Source of the DNA: Chloroflexota bacterium
GTDB lineage: Bacteria > Chloroflexota > Dehalococcoidia > SM23-28-2 > RBG-16-64-32
DNA: 64,000 nucleotides
Assembly (NCBI GenBank): GCA_029262695.1
Contig: JAJCYV010000022.1
Coordinates: forward strand, 237,787 to 301,786
Direction: 5' to 3'
Below the pieces are notes generated by a model. It had not been told where the DNA came from. It saw only the letters and a program-made list of their open reading frames with translations, and did not search any database. The translations under genes and the position numbers were made by a program. The first letter of the stretch is position 1, and the number at the start of each line of letters is the position of its first letter. Of the stretch, positions 30,055 to 40,692 are shown piece after piece.

Positions 30055-31209
30055 ATGCCGGGTAAGACCGTCGTCATCCTCGGTGCCGGCGTCGGCGGCC
30101 TCGTCGTCGCCAACCGCCTGCGACGGCTTCTCAACAAGGAGCACCGCGTCGTTCTCGTCGATCGCTCGCCGATCTTCACGTTTGCGCCCTCGTTCCCCTG
30201 GGTGATGCTGGGGCAGCGCAAGGTGGCGGGCGTTTCGCGGGACTTGCGCGGGCTGGAGCGGAAGGGGATCGAGTTCAAGGCGGCCGAGATCACGGGCCTC
30301 GACTTCGACAACAAACGCGTGCAGGCCCAGGACGGCGAGGAGCTGTCATACGACTACCTCGTCGTCAGCCTCGGCGTCGACTACTCCTCGGAGGAGGTGC
30401 CCGGCCTGAACCACGCGTGGACGTTCTACCACGCGGACGGCTCGGAGGGCCTGCGGGAGGAGTTGCCGAAGCTCAGCGGCGGCCGCGTCGCCGTCTGCGT
30501 GACCTCGCTGCCATACCGCTGCCCACCGGCGCCGTACGAGGGCGCGATGCTCCTGGAGCACTACTTTCGCAAGCGTAAGATCCGCGGCGACGTTGAGCTG
30601 CACTTCTACACGCCGGAACAGATCCCGCTCAAGGCGACCGGCAAAGAGATCGGCGAGAGAGTGCTCGGCCTGCTCGGGGAGCGCGACATCGGCTTCACCG
30701 GCGGCGTCTCGCTCAAGTCCGTGAACCACGAGAAGGGCCGCCTCAACTTCGCCGACGGCTCAGACGCCGGCTTCGACATGCTTATCGCGACGCCCGTGCA
30801 CCGGCTGCCGAACGTGCTCAAGGGTTCGGCGCTCGTCAACGGCGGCGACTGGGTGCCCGTCGACCGCGAGACGCTGACGACGGCCGCGCCCGACGTCTAC
30901 GCCATCGGCGACGCGACGATTATCACGCTGGCGAACGGAACGCAGCTGCCCAAGGCGGGCGTCTTCGCGCACGGCGAGGCCGAGGTCGTTGCGCGCAACA
31001 TCGCCGCCGAGATCGCCGGCAGCGACCCGATCTGGGCTTTCGGCGGGCAGGGCTCCTGCTTCATGGAGACGGGCGGCGGCCGCGGCTCCTACATCACGGG
31101 CCACTTCTTCGCCGAGCCGGACCCGGACGTCACCATGCGCAGCCCCAGCCGCTTCTGGCACTGGGCAAAGGTCGGCTTCGAGCGCAACTGGCTCTGGCGC
31201 TGGTTCTAG
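30055..31209 (+). CDS. NAD(P)/FAD-dependent oxidoreductase, sulfide:quinone oxidoreductase-like
   Basis: KTVVILGAGVGGLVVANRLRR, DVYAIGDATIITLANGTQLPKAGVFAHGEA. Confidence 0.85.
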   Translation: MPGKTVVILGAGVGGLVVANRLRRLLNKEHRVVLVDRSPIFTFAPSFPWVMLGQRKVAGVSRDLRGLERKGIEFKAAEITGLDFDNKRVQAQDGEELSYDYLVVSLGVDYSSEEVPGLNHAWTFYHADGSEGLREELPKLSGGRVAVCVTSLPYRCPPAPYEGAMLLEHYFRKRKIRGDVELHFYTPEQIPLKATGKEIGERVLGLLGERDIGFTGGVSLKSVNHEKGRLNFADGSDAGFDMLIATPVHRLPNVLKGSALVNGGDWVPVDRETLTTAAPDVYAIGDATIITLANGTQLPKAGVFAHGEAEVVARNIAAEIAGSDPIWAFGGQGSCFMETGGGRGSYITGHFFAEPDPDVTMRSPSRFWHWAKVGFERNWLWRWF

Positions 31210-31273
31210 GCCGCCGCATCGTCGCGTCGAGAGGAGCACAGCTGTCACTAGTGTGCGCCGATCTAGTATCTCC

Positions 31274-31302
31274 TTGACATTCGCCAGCCGCTTGAGTACG
31301 AT
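31274..31302 (+). promoter_or_regulatory. Sigma70-type promoter
   Basis: TTGACA-N17-TACGAT. Confidence 0.6.
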
Positions 31303-31344
31303 CCGCGACGCATTCTGCCCTTGCTTCAGCTAGGGGGTGAGCTA

Positions 31345-32043
31345 GTGAAGACTCCTGTACGTTTCACCACAGCGACGATCGCGCTCGGGGCAGCCTCCGC
31401 CGTCGTCCTGGCGTTTGGCTGCTCCTCGCCTTCAAACGACGACGCGGCGCCGGCCACCAGCCCGCCTCCGACCGCGCGTGCTGATTCGGCCCCTGGATCG
31501 GGACTTGATGTGGTTACGGTTCATGGCGAACTCGGCGAAGACTTTCGAAGTCTGTCCGACATTACCTCCGCGTCGACGGCAATAATCGTCGGCACCGTCT
31601 TGGAGGCGAGGCCCAATCCGTACCGCCGCGTCGCGTTCACGGTATCGAAGGTTAGAGTCGATGAAGCGATAAAGGGAGAGCCCCTGCCTGGGGACGAGAT
31701 TGCAATCGTTGAGTGGGGGGGGATTATCGCTGTTGAAAGCAAGCTCGAACCTGGAACCTTCGGTCCACCATACGAGAGGGCGGTCGAAGGCGTGCGCGTG
31801 ATGGCTGTCGGCGAACAGTGGCTGCTGTTTCTGGGACCGTATGACCCGGGCCCTGTTGCCACCAACGCCTACCACGTCTTGGGAGTCTTCCAGGGGAAGA
31901 CAAAGGTTCAAGGCGACGGTGCACTCAAGTATACCGGCCCGGCGGGCAAACTTGACGACCTCCTTTTCACCGTTCCCGCCTCGTTGGATGGCCGTTCGGT
32001 GGATGACGTAGTCGCCGAACTCAAAGAGGTCGCCATCCGGTGA
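31345..32043 (+). CDS. Secreted lipoprotein, unknown function
   Basis: GTG start, signal peptide with VLAFGCSS lipobox. Confidence 0.65.
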   Translation: MKTPVRFTTATIALGAASAVVLAFGCSSPSNDDAAPATSPPPTARADSAPGSGLDVVTVHGELGEDFRSLSDITSASTAIIVGTVLEARPNPYRRVAFTVSKVRVDEAIKGEPLPGDEIAIVEWGGIIAVESKLEPGTFGPPYERAVEGVRVMAVGEQWLLFLGPYDPGPVATNAYHVLGVFQGKTKVQGDGALKYTGPAGKLDDLLFTVPASLDGRSVDDVVAELKEVAIR

Positions 32044-32199
32044 CCAGCACTGCGCTGCTCTCTCCTCCAGGTTGAGCCCGGCGGGCACGTACCACGCCAG
32101 CTTCCCAATCGGCGAAGCGCCGCGGCCTGCCTGCGGCTAAGCTCCGGCGCGAGGGGGCCATTGCCCCACCAACGTTCGATTCGCTACCATGGCCCCACT

Positions 32200-33216
32200 A
32201 TGCCAGCACCACTGAACGTCGCCATCGTCGGCGCCACCGGCCTCGTCGGCCGCGAGTTCCTCAAGATCGCCGCGCAACGGTCCTTCCCCATCAAGGGGCT
32301 GCGCCTCCTCGCCTCGCACCGCTCCGCCGGCAAGAAGATAACTTACGGCGACTGGGAGATCGAGGTCGAAGAGACGACGCCGAAGTCGTTCGAGGCCGTC
32401 GACCTCGCGTTCTTCTCGGCGACGACTGAGGTCTCGAAGACGCTGATCCCGCCGGCGGTCAAGGCCGGCGCCGTCTGCATCGACGACAGCTCGGCCTGGC
32501 GCATGGAAGAGGACGTCCCGCTGGTCGTGCCGGAGGTCAACGCCGACGACCTGCAGGAGCACCGGGGCATCATCGCGATCCCAAACTGCCCGACGACGCC
32601 GCTCTGCCAGGTGCTGTGGGCCGTACATCAGAAGTACGAACTCGTCCGCGTGATCGTCGACACGTACCAGTCGGTGTCAGGGACCGGCACCGCGGCCGTC
32701 GACGAACTGACGGAGCAGACGCGCCAGGTGCTGGACGGCAACGACACGCGGCCGCACGTCTACCCGCACCAGATCGCCTTCAACCTCCTGCCTCAGGTCG
32801 ATGTCTTCCTCGGCAGCGGCTACACGAAGGAAGAATGGAAGATCATCAACGAGACGCGCAAGATCATGCACGAGCCGGACCTCGCCGTCTCCGCTACCTG
32901 CGTGCGGACGCCCGTCTTCACCGGACACTCAGAGGCCGTTCACGCCGAGTTCGCCAGGGCGATCTCCCCTGAGGAGTTCCACGAAACGATCAAGACGACG
33001 CCCGGCGTCTACGTCCAGGACGACCCCTCGATCAGCATGTACCCGACTCCGTGGGCCGTCGCCGGTCGCGACGAGACGTTCGTTGGCCGCATCCGGCAGG
33101 ACGCCTCACACCCGATGGGCATCGCCTTCTGGCTCGTCAGCGACAACCTGCGCAAGGGCGCGGCGCTGAACGCGATCCAGATCGCCGAAGAGCTGGTCGC
33201 CCGCAACTTGATCTAG
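32200..33216 (+). CDS. asd: Aspartate-semialdehyde dehydrogenase
   Basis: VAIVGATGLVGREFLKI, IAIPNCPTTPLCQVL, SATCVRTPVFTGHSEAV. Confidence 0.95.
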   Translation: MPAPLNVAIVGATGLVGREFLKIAAQRSFPIKGLRLLASHRSAGKKITYGDWEIEVEETTPKSFEAVDLAFFSATTEVSKTLIPPAVKAGAVCIDDSSAWRMEEDVPLVVPEVNADDLQEHRGIIAIPNCPTTPLCQVLWAVHQKYELVRVIVDTYQSVSGTGTAAVDELTEQTRQVLDGNDTRPHVYPHQIAFNLLPQVDVFLGSGYTKEEWKIINETRKIMHEPDLAVSATCVRTPVFTGHSEAVHAEFARAISPEEFHETIKTTPGVYVQDDPSISMYPTPWAVAGRDETFVGRIRQDASHPMGIAFWLVSDNLRKGAALNAIQIAEELVARNLI

Positions 33217-33286
33217 CCGCAGCGCCGCCATCAGCTCTGCCCGCCTGGCACCCAGCCAGGCGCCTGCTGCCTCTTCTGCCCCCTCG

Positions 33287-33712
33287 CTAGAGGCCGGGCT
33301 CGGGCATCTTCAGCGCCAGCCGCACCGGGCTCACGCCCTCCGCCACGTCCAGCGTGGCGCCATGAATGGCCGGCGCCGTTTCGCTGTCTATGTAGAGTAC
33401 CGGTCTTTCGTCCCGCGAAATGATCTCGTCCCCTTCGCGCACCTCGCCGATAGCGAGGCCGTACTCTCCGTCCGCGCCCATCGCCAGCCGCAGAACCTGT
33501 TCTTCGGCCAACTCGCCGGCGTCCAGGGCGTTGGCCATCACGGCCAGCGCCCTGTCACTCACAATCAGCACGTGGGCAACCTCCTTGCGCGCGTTTTCAA
33601 CAAGACCCCACCTTAGCACCGGCGTCAACCCAGGCGCATCGTCGGATTCGGGCGTCCTGCGTCCAATCGTAGCGGCTAAACCGGGTACATGCGAATCCGC
33701 GCGAAGAGTCAC
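33287..33712 (-). CDS. HesB/IscA-like fold protein lacking the usual cysteines
   Basis: [13 protein letters not shown]...[29 protein letters not shown]...[19 protein letters not shown]; the true start is probably internal. Confidence 0.5.
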   Translation of the reverse strand: MTLRADSHVPGLAATIGRRTPESDDAPGLTPVLRWGLVENARKEVAHVLIVSDRALAVMANALDAGELAEEQVLRLAMGADGEYGLAIGEVREGDEIISRDERPVLYIDSETAPAIHGATLDVAEGVSPVRLALKMPEPGL

Positions 33713-33839
33713 GGCCGGGCCGCTGATTTACGGCCGCCGGGAGGGCCAATTCAGATACCGAAAGAGGCCGAAATATGGTAGAATATTCGTGCTATCACAA
33801 ACACCCAGGCCCCTTCCCAAAAGGACTGATCTTCCCCGT

Positions 33840-35744
33840 ATGACAGATACAAAACAGAAGTATACTGCCGCCGACATTCAGGTCCTGGAGGGCCTCGAGG
33901 CAGTCCGTCGGCGGCCCAGCATGTACATCGGCTCGACCGATGAGCGCGGCCTCCACCACCTCGTCTACGAAATCGTCGATAACTCTATCGACGAAGCGAT
34001 GGCGGGCTTCTGTGACCGCATCTCTATCGTCATCGGCCATGACGGCAGCGTCACCGTCACCGATAACGGCCGCGGCATTCCCGTCGACAAGCACAAGCGG
34101 ACCGGCAAATCGGCGCTCGAGACGGTGATGACCCACCTGCACGCCGGCGGCAAGTTCGACAGCCAGGCCTACAAGGTCTCCGGCGGCCTCCACGGGGTCG
34201 GCGCCGCAGTCGTCAACGCCCTCTCGTCAGAGATGTGGGTAGAGGTGCGCCGCAACAGCAAGGTCTACCGCCAGGTGTATGAGCGGGGCAAGGCCAGGGG
34301 CTCGCTCAAGACCTCGTCCAACGGCGCCAAGGAGACCGGCACCACCACCTGGTTCCTGGCCGACAACGAGATATTCGAGGACACCACATTCGACTTCAAC
34401 ACGCTGAAGCAGCGCTTCCGCGAGATGGCCTTCCTCACGAAAGGCATCTGGATCACGTTCGCCGACGAGCGCGTAGACCGCAACGTCACGTACTACTTTG
34501 AAGGCGGCGTCCGCTCTTTCGTAGCGCGGCTCAACAAGAACCGCCGCACCTACCACGAACCGTTCTACATGGAGCGCAGCACCGATGGCGCGATCGTCGA
34601 GGTCGCCATCCAGTACAACGACAGCTTCAACGAGTCGACGGTCTCGTTCGCCAACTGCATCCACACCACCGACGGCGGCACGCACCTGACCGGCTTCCGC
34701 TCCGCCCTGACCCGCGTGCTCAACGACTACGCGCGCAAGGCAAAGATCCTCAAGGACGCCGACGCCAACCTCGCCGGCGAGGACACCCGCGAGGGCCTCG
34801 TCGCCGTCGTCAGCGTCAAGCTCGCCGAACCGCAGTTCGAGGGCCAGACGAAGACCCGCCTCGGCAACGCCGACATGAAGGGCATCGTCGAGTCCGCCCT
34901 CGGCGAAGCGCTGTCTACCTGGCTCGAGGAGCGCCCGTCCGACGCCCGCAAGATCATCGAGAAGTGCCTGACGGCGTCACGCGCTCGCGAAGCCGCCCGC
35001 AAGGCGCGCGACCTCGTGATCAAGAAGGGCTTCCTTGACGACAGCGTCCTCCCCGGTAAGCTGGCCGACTGCTCCGAGCGCAACCCGGAGGTGCGCGAGC
35101 TGCACCTGGTGGAGGGCCCTTCCGCCGGTGGTACGGCCAAGGAAGGCCGCGACCGCCGCTTCCAGGCGATCCTGCCGCTGCGAGGCAAGATCCTCAACGT
35201 CGAAAAGGCGCGCCCGGACAAGATGCTGGCCCACGAGGACATCAAGGCCGTGATCACCGCCCTCGGCGCCGGCTTCGGCGAAGACTTCAACGCAGAGAAG
35301 CTACGCTATCACCGCGTAATCATCATGACCGACGCCGACGTCGACGGCGCCCACATCCGTACGCTGTTGCTGACGTTCTTCTTCCGCTACATGCCGGAAC
35401 TGATCGAAGGCGGCCACCTCTACATCGCGCAGCCTCCCCTCTTCCGCGTGCAGAAGGGCAAGGACGTGCGCTGGTTCTTCACCGACCAGGACAAGGACGC
35501 CCACATGGCCAAGCTCAAGGACGGCAAGGGAGTAACCCTCCAGCGCTACAAGGGCCTGGGCGAGATGAACCCCACGCAACTCTGGGACACGACGATGGAC
35601 CCGGAGGTCCGCACCGTCCTTCAGGTCACCGTCCCCGACGCGATGGAGGCCGACCGCGTTTTCAGCGACCTGATGGGCGAAGAAGTCGCCCCGCGCAAGC
35701 GCTTCATCCAGGCGCACTACGACCAGGCCACCCTGGACGTCTAG
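33840..35744 (+). CDS. gyrB: DNA gyrase subunit B (type IIA topoisomerase B subunit)
   Basis: [89 protein letters not shown]. Confidence 0.95.
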   Translation: MTDTKQKYTAADIQVLEGLEAVRRRPSMYIGSTDERGLHHLVYEIVDNSIDEAMAGFCDRISIVIGHDGSVTVTDNGRGIPVDKHKRTGKSALETVMTHLHAGGKFDSQAYKVSGGLHGVGAAVVNALSSEMWVEVRRNSKVYRQVYERGKARGSLKTSSNGAKETGTTTWFLADNEIFEDTTFDFNTLKQRFREMAFLTKGIWITFADERVDRNVTYYFEGGVRSFVARLNKNRRTYHEPFYMERSTDGAIVEVAIQYNDSFNESTVSFANCIHTTDGGTHLTGFRSALTRVLNDYARKAKILKDADANLAGEDTREGLVAVVSVKLAEPQFEGQTKTRLGNADMKGIVESALGEALSTWLEERPSDARKIIEKCLTASRAREAARKARDLVIKKGFLDDSVLPGKLADCSERNPEVRELHLVEGPSAGGTAKEGRDRRFQAILPLRGKILNVEKARPDKMLAHEDIKAVITALGAGFGEDFNAEKLRYHRVIIMTDADVDGAHIRTLLLTFFFRYMPELIEGGHLYIAQPPLFRVQKGKDVRWFFTDQDKDAHMAKLKDGKGVTLQRYKGLGEMNPTQLWDTTMDPEVRTVLQVTVPDAMEADRVFSDLMGEEVAPRKRFIQAHYDQATLDV

Positions 35745-35759
35745 GGGCGGCCCGTCGTC

Positions 35760-36197
35760 ATGACGGACTCCCCCACAGTCCTCATCTTCGAAACGACCGC
35801 TGGCGACCCGCCCGTCGAGTTCCTCGGCGACTCCAGCGACATCGTCTACTTCATCTCCATGGCGCACTCTGAGCGCTACGGCGCGGACCACCCGCTGGCG
35901 AAAGCCGCGAGCGCAATCAAGCGCCGCCTGCGCATCCCCATGGGCCCGCTGCTCAACTTCGGAGACGCCGCCCCCGACAACGCCGCGGAGGAACAGCTCC
36001 TGGGGCGCCTGTGGCAGGACGCCGCCGGCCTGGCCGCATGCGCCCGCTCCGTGGCGGCAGCCATCGAGTCGGACGAAGAGCTGCGCGAGATGACGTCTGC
36101 TCTTCCGGAGCTTCCCGAGCGCCTGCGTGAGCTGGCCGCGATGGCCGACTGGGCGGACGAGCAGGGCGCGCAGGTGCGCCTGACGTTCGTGCTCTAG
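35760..36197 (+). CDS. Hypothetical protein
   Basis: 145 aa ORF, 12 nt after gyrB, co-directional. Confidence 0.6.
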   Translation: MTDSPTVLIFETTAGDPPVEFLGDSSDIVYFISMAHSERYGADHPLAKAASAIKRRLRIPMGPLLNFGDAAPDNAAEEQLLGRLWQDAAGLAACARSVAAAIESDEELREMTSALPELPERLRELAAMADWADEQGAQVRLTFVL

Positions 36198-36787
36198 TCG
36201 CGGTAGAGGCCCTCGGCCGCTATATAGTCGCGGACAGCCTCCGGCACGAGACCCTCGATCGAGCGTCCGGCGCGCACACGCTCGCGGATGTCCGTGGCGC
36301 TGACGTCGACCGGCGGCATGTCGAGCCAGATGACGCGCCCTCGAAGCCCGCCGGGGAGGGCCTCAGAAGCCGCTGGCCCGCCGCCCCCGGCGCGACCGGC
36401 CACAGCCAGCCTCGCCAGCTCCAGCACCCGCTCAGGGGCGTGCCAGTTCGGGAGGTCTGCCAGTGTGTCCTCGCCCAGGATGAAGACAAGCTCCGCGCCC
36501 GGGCTCTCCTCCTGGAGCGCCTCCAGAGTGACGTCCGAATACGACGGCCCCTCGCGCTCAACCTCCAGCGTCGAGATCTCGAAGTACGGGTTGCCGGCGA
36601 TCGCCAGCCGCACCATCTCGCAGCGATCGCCGGCCGCTGCCATCTGCTGGTCAGCCTTCCTCCACTGATGTCCGGCAGGGACGAAGATCACGCGCTCCAG
36701 CTCCGCCTGCTCGTACGCCGTCTCCGCCAGCCTCAGGTGCCCAACGTGCACCGGGTCAAAGCTCCCGCCGAGGACGCCAACCCTCAC
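36194..36787 (-). CDS. nadD: Nicotinate-nucleotide adenylyltransferase
   Basis: [22 protein letters not shown] (GTG start), [14 protein letters not shown]. Confidence 0.93.
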   Translation of the reverse strand: MRVGVLGGSFDPVHVGHLRLAETAYEQAELERVIFVPAGHQWRKADQQMAAAGDRCEMVRLAIAGNPYFEISTLEVEREGPSYSDVTLEALQEESPGAELVFILGEDTLADLPNWHAPERVLELARLAVAGRAGGGGPAASEALPGGLRGRVIWLDMPPVDVSATDIRERVRAGRSIEGLVPEAVRDYIAAEGLYRD

Positions 36788-38070
36788 GCTTCCATCTCCA
36801 GATCGACCTCCCCCAGCACGATCCGATCGCCGCGCTTCGCGCCGGCACGCTTGAGCGCACCGGTGATACCCCAGCGGCCGAATCGCCGCCACAGCTCCGC
36901 CCGGCCCTCGTCGCTATCAAGCGGCATCATCTCGGCGAAGGCGACCGCGCGCTCCCCCTTGATGTGGTAGCTGCGGCCCTCGCGGTCGATAGTGACGCTG
37001 CCGGGACGGCCGGCGGGGCGCAGAACAGGCGCCGGTGCCTCCGCCTCCGCAGCGTTGACTGCCTCGCGCTCCGCTTCGTCCATCTCCTTGAGGTGGTTCG
37101 CCAGCTCCGTGACCAGACCCTCGACGCCCTCGCCACTGGCCGCCGAGATGAACAGCGGCTCGATCTCACCCTTGCCGAAGAGCGACTTCAGTTCCCCCCG
37201 GCGCTCCGCGACCTCCGCCATATCGATCTTGTTGATGGCGACGATCTGCCGCCTTCCTTCCAGGCCCTGCCCGTACTCGCCCAGCTCCCGATTGATCGCC
37301 TCCATGTCCGCCCGCGGGTCCGGGTTGCCGCCGTCGATCAGGTGGACCAGCAGGCGGGTGCGTTCGATGTGGCGCAGGAAGTCGAGGCCCAGGCCGGCGC
37401 CTTCGTGAGCGCCTTCGATCAGGCCGGGTATGTCCGCGGCCACGAACCGCTGCCAGCCGACGTCGACGACTCCAAGACTAGCCTCCAGTGTCGTGAACGG
37501 ATAAGCGCCGACACGCGGGCGGGCGGCCGACATCGCCGCCAGGAGCGTCGACTTGCCGGCGTTCGGGAGGCCAACGAGGCCAACGTCCGCAAGCAACTTG
37601 AGGTCGAGTCGCACGCGCCGCTCCTGGCCCTTCTGGCCCTTCTGGGCGATACGCGGCGCCCGGTGGACAGACGTAGCGAAGCGGGCGTTGCCCCAGCCAC
37701 CCATTCCTCCGCGCGCGGCGACCACGCTGCGGCCTTCGCCGGTCAGGTCGCCCAGCGGCGCTTCCGCCCCGTCCTCGCTGATGATCGTGATCTGCGTGCC
37801 GACGGGGACCATCATCTCCAGGTCCTTGCCGGCGCGGCCCGCTTTGTCTGACCCCTGGCCGTGCTTCCCGCTGTCCGCTCGGTAGATCCGGCGCCGCCCA
37901 AGCTCCTTTAGCGTCCGCACGGAGCGGCTGGCGATGATGATGACGTCGCCTCCGTCGCCTCCGTCACCTCCGTTGGGCCCGCCGCGTGGGATGAACTTCT
38001 CCCGACGGAAGCTTACGATGCCGTTTCCACCATCTCCACCGTTCAAAGTTAGCTCTATGCGGTCTATCAC
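36784..38070 (-). CDS. obgE: Obg family GTPase
   Basis: Gly-rich Obg domain GGDGGDGGDVIIIA, GLVGLPNAGKSTLLAAMSAARP. Confidence 0.95.
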   Translation of the reverse strand: MIDRIELTLNGGDGGNGIVSFRREKFIPRGGPNGGDGGDGGDVIIIASRSVRTLKELGRRRIYRADSGKHGQGSDKAGRAGKDLEMMVPVGTQITIISEDGAEAPLGDLTGEGRSVVAARGGMGGWGNARFATSVHRAPRIAQKGQKGQERRVRLDLKLLADVGLVGLPNAGKSTLLAAMSAARPRVGAYPFTTLEASLGVVDVGWQRFVAADIPGLIEGAHEGAGLGLDFLRHIERTRLLVHLIDGGNPDPRADMEAINRELGEYGQGLEGRRQIVAINKIDMAEVAERRGELKSLFGKGEIEPLFISAASGEGVEGLVTELANHLKEMDEAEREAVNAAEAEAPAPVLRPAGRPGSVTIDREGRSYHIKGERAVAFAEMMPLDSDEGRAELWRRFGRWGITGALKRAGAKRGDRIVLGEVDLEMEA

Positions 38071-38253
38071 TCACCCATACTATAGGTTCGACATATATAA
38101 ATATCCTTAGTAGTCGTAGTCATAGGGGCGTGGATGTGTTGGCGGCCTACGCTGCGGTGCTGGGGAAAGCATGTTGGCCGCGCGTGCCGAGGCCGTGGAC
38201 GGCGGTGGACTACCGGCGAAGCTACTTTCCGTAACGGCGAGCGGGCGAGAAAA

Positions 38254-38284
38254 GACCGGGGCTGGTGGCGCTCCAACCCCGGTC
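38254..38284 (-). terminator. Rho-independent terminator of dnaA
   Basis: On the minus strand GACCGGGGTTGG-loop-CCAGCCCCGGTC followed by TTTTCTC. Confidence 0.75.
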
Positions 38285-38313
38285 CTCTGTGGGTTCGTTA
38301 GTGGTTTGTGGAG

Positions 38314-39711
38314 TTAGAGGTGGGAAACGCTCCCCCGGATCTCTGTCAGCTGCGCACCCAGTCGAGGGTCAGCGATCAAGGCGCGCGATATCTTCTGCAC
38401 GCCGTGGATCACAGTCGAGTGGTCTCGGTGGCCGAGCAGCAGGCCGATCTGCTTGAGGGCCAGCTCGGCGTCCTCTCGCAGGAGGTACATCCCAATGTGG
38501 CGCGCCTCGGCGATCTGCTTGGCGCGGCTCTTGCCGGTTATCGCCGCCAGCGGCACGCTGTAGTATTCCGAGACGGCCTCCAGGATCGCCTGAGGGTCGG
38601 CGGGCGCAGCGGCGGCCGGCGACAGGGCGGCCAGCGCCTTCTGCGCGACGTCGAGGTTGATCGTGCTCCGCGTGAGGCGGGCGTAGGCGACGACGCGGTT
38701 CAGGCAGCCCTCCAGCGCGCGGATGTTGTCCCGGATGCGTTCAGCGAGATAGCGCAGCACCTCGGTCGGCACGTCGACCCGCTGGTCGGCAGCCTTCGCC
38801 TGTAGGATAGCGAGGCGCGTCTCTTCGTCTGGCGGCTCGATGTCGGCAGTCAACCCCCACTGGAAGCGGGAAGACAGGCGTGCTTCCATGCCGGGGATTG
38901 AAGCGGGCGGCCGGTCGCCGGCGACGACGATCTGGCAGCCGTTGGAGTGCAGATCGTTGAAGGTGTAGAAGAACTCCTCCTGCGACTTGCCCTTGGACCC
39001 CAGGAACTGCACGTCGTCCAGCAGCAGGAGCTGCACGGAGCGGTAGCGCCGGCGGAACTCATCGGTCCGGCTCTGGGCGATCGACGTGATGAAGTCGTTG
39101 ACGAACTGCTCCGAGGTGACGTAGAGGGCGTTGATGCTCAACTGGCCGGCGCGCAGGGCGATCGCCTGTAAGAGGTGAGTCTTGCCCAGGCCGGGGCTGC
39201 TGTAGATGAAGAGAGGATTGTAGTCCTCTCCGGGTTTTTCGGCCGCCGCCAGGGCCGCCGCCGCGGCGATGCGGTTGGAGCCCGCGACAACGAACGTCCG
39301 GAAGGTGTAGCGGGGGTTTAGCCGCTGCTTGAGCAGGGGGCTCGAGATCAAGGAGTGCACGGGCGAGGTCTCCGCCAGCGGCATCTCTGCCGCTCTGGTC
39401 GCCGGGTGGCCGTTTCCGTTGCCGTTTCCGCGCGCCTCACCGTTTCGATCACGGTTGGTGCCGATGATCTCGAACGAGACCGCGGTCGGCTGTCCCAGGA
39501 TGCCGCCAACGGTCTTGGACACGATCCCCTTCATGCGGGTTCCCAGCCACTCCTTCACGAACTCCGTTGGGACTCCCACTATAAAATTTCCGTCCTCGTG
39601 CCGGAGTCCCAGAGTGTCCTTGAGCCATGTGTCATAGTTCGGCTTCGTGACGTGAATCTGGAGCTGGCCGAGGGCAGTGTCCCAGACACGTTGAGCCGTA
39701 GGGTCTGCCAT
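38314..39711 (-). CDS. dnaA: Chromosomal replication initiator protein DnaA
   Basis: NPRYTFRTFVVAGSNRIAAAAALA, YSSPGLGKTHLLQAI, LLLDDVQFLGSKGKSQEEFFYTFN, GHRDHSTVIHGVQKI. Confidence 0.96.
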   Translation of the reverse strand: MADPTAQRVWDTALGQLQIHVTKPNYDTWLKDTLGLRHEDGNFIVGVPTEFVKEWLGTRMKGIVSKTVGGILGQPTAVSFEIIGTNRDRNGEARGNGNGNGHPATRAAEMPLAETSPVHSLISSPLLKQRLNPRYTFRTFVVAGSNRIAAAAALAAAEKPGEDYNPLFIYSSPGLGKTHLLQAIALRAGQLSINALYVTSEQFVNDFITSIAQSRTDEFRRRYRSVQLLLLDDVQFLGSKGKSQEEFFYTFNDLHSNGCQIVVAGDRPPASIPGMEARLSSRFQWGLTADIEPPDEETRLAILQAKAADQRVDVPTEVLRYLAERIRDNIRALEGCLNRVVAYARLTRSTINLDVAQKALAALSPAAAAPADPQAILEAVSEYYSVPLAAITGKSRAKQIAEARHIGMYLLREDAELALKQIGLLLGHRDHSTVIHGVQKISRALIADPRLGAQLTEIRGSVSHL

Positions 39712-39918
39712 TAGGAGCGCCTCCGATGTGAAGTTGAATTGGGTGTTCGGCGGAGCGGATGGCGGGAAGATAGCAGGGCGGGATCAAGGGCGTCAATGAC
39801 TTTATGTTAATCAGCGCAGGGACTATGCGGCCCTTTTCGAACGCCTTAAAGACGGAGCGGCTCCGGCCCCATTTTTTGACCGCGTTATAATAACCGCACT
39901 CCTCTTCCGGGAGCCCTC

Positions 39919-40686
39919 ATGCTTCTCACAATGGACGTTGGCAACACCAACATCACGCTCGGCATCTTCGACGGTGATGAGCTTGTCGCGACGTGGCGCA
40001 TCGCCACGGACGTCGAGCGTCTGCCGGATGAGTACGCCGTCATCATACTCAGCCTCCTCCAGCACCAATCGATCGCCGCCGATGTCGTCGACGAGGCGAT
40101 CATGGCCTGCGTCGTCCCCGACCTTGAGCCCGTGTTCGAGGCGGTCGTCCAGCGCTGCTTCAACATCACCCCGCTGCACGTCACGACCGGCGTCCGCACG
40201 GGGCTGCGCATCGTCTACGACTCGCCGCGCGAGGTCGGGGCAGACCGCGTCGCCGACGCCGTCGCGGCGATCAAGCTCTACGGCCCGCCGCTGATCGTCG
40301 TCGACCTCGGCACGGCGACTGTCTTCGACGCCATCGCCGCCAACGGCGATTACCTCGGCGGCGCCATCGCGCCCGGGCTTGGCATCGCCTCCGAAGCGCT
40401 CTTCCGCCGCGCCGCCAAGCTGTACCGCGTGGAGCTGCACCGGCCGGAGGGGGCGATCGGCCGCAATACGGTAGCCGCTATCCAGTCTGGTATCCTTTTC
40501 GGGTACGTGGGTCTCGTTGAAGGCATCGCGGCCCGCATCAAAGAAGAGCTGGGCGGTTCGGCCAAAGTCATCGGCACCGGCGGCTGGGCCGAGATCATCG
40601 CCCGGGAGACCGATGTCATCGATACCGTTGATACGCAACTGACGCTCACGGGCCTGCGTCTCATTCATGAGATCAACAAGGCGTAA
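39919..40686 (+). CDS. coaX: Type III pantothenate kinase
   Basis: LLTMDVGNTNITLGIFDGDELVATWRIATD, GADRVADAVAAI, VVDLGTATVFDAI. Confidence 0.95.
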   Translation: MLLTMDVGNTNITLGIFDGDELVATWRIATDVERLPDEYAVIILSLLQHQSIAADVVDEAIMACVVPDLEPVFEAVVQRCFNITPLHVTTGVRTGLRIVYDSPREVGADRVADAVAAIKLYGPPLIVVDLGTATVFDAIAANGDYLGGAIAPGLGIASEALFRRAAKLYRVELHRPEGAIGRNTVAAIQSGILFGYVGLVEGIAARIKEELGGSAKVIGTGGWAEIIARETDVIDTVDTQLTLTGLRLIHEINKA

Positions 40687-40692
40687 CTGGCC

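Noticed and set aside
39712-39918. oriC between dnaA and coaX
   Set aside because: No TTATCCACA-like DnaA box clusters recognised; proximity to dnaA alone is not evidence.
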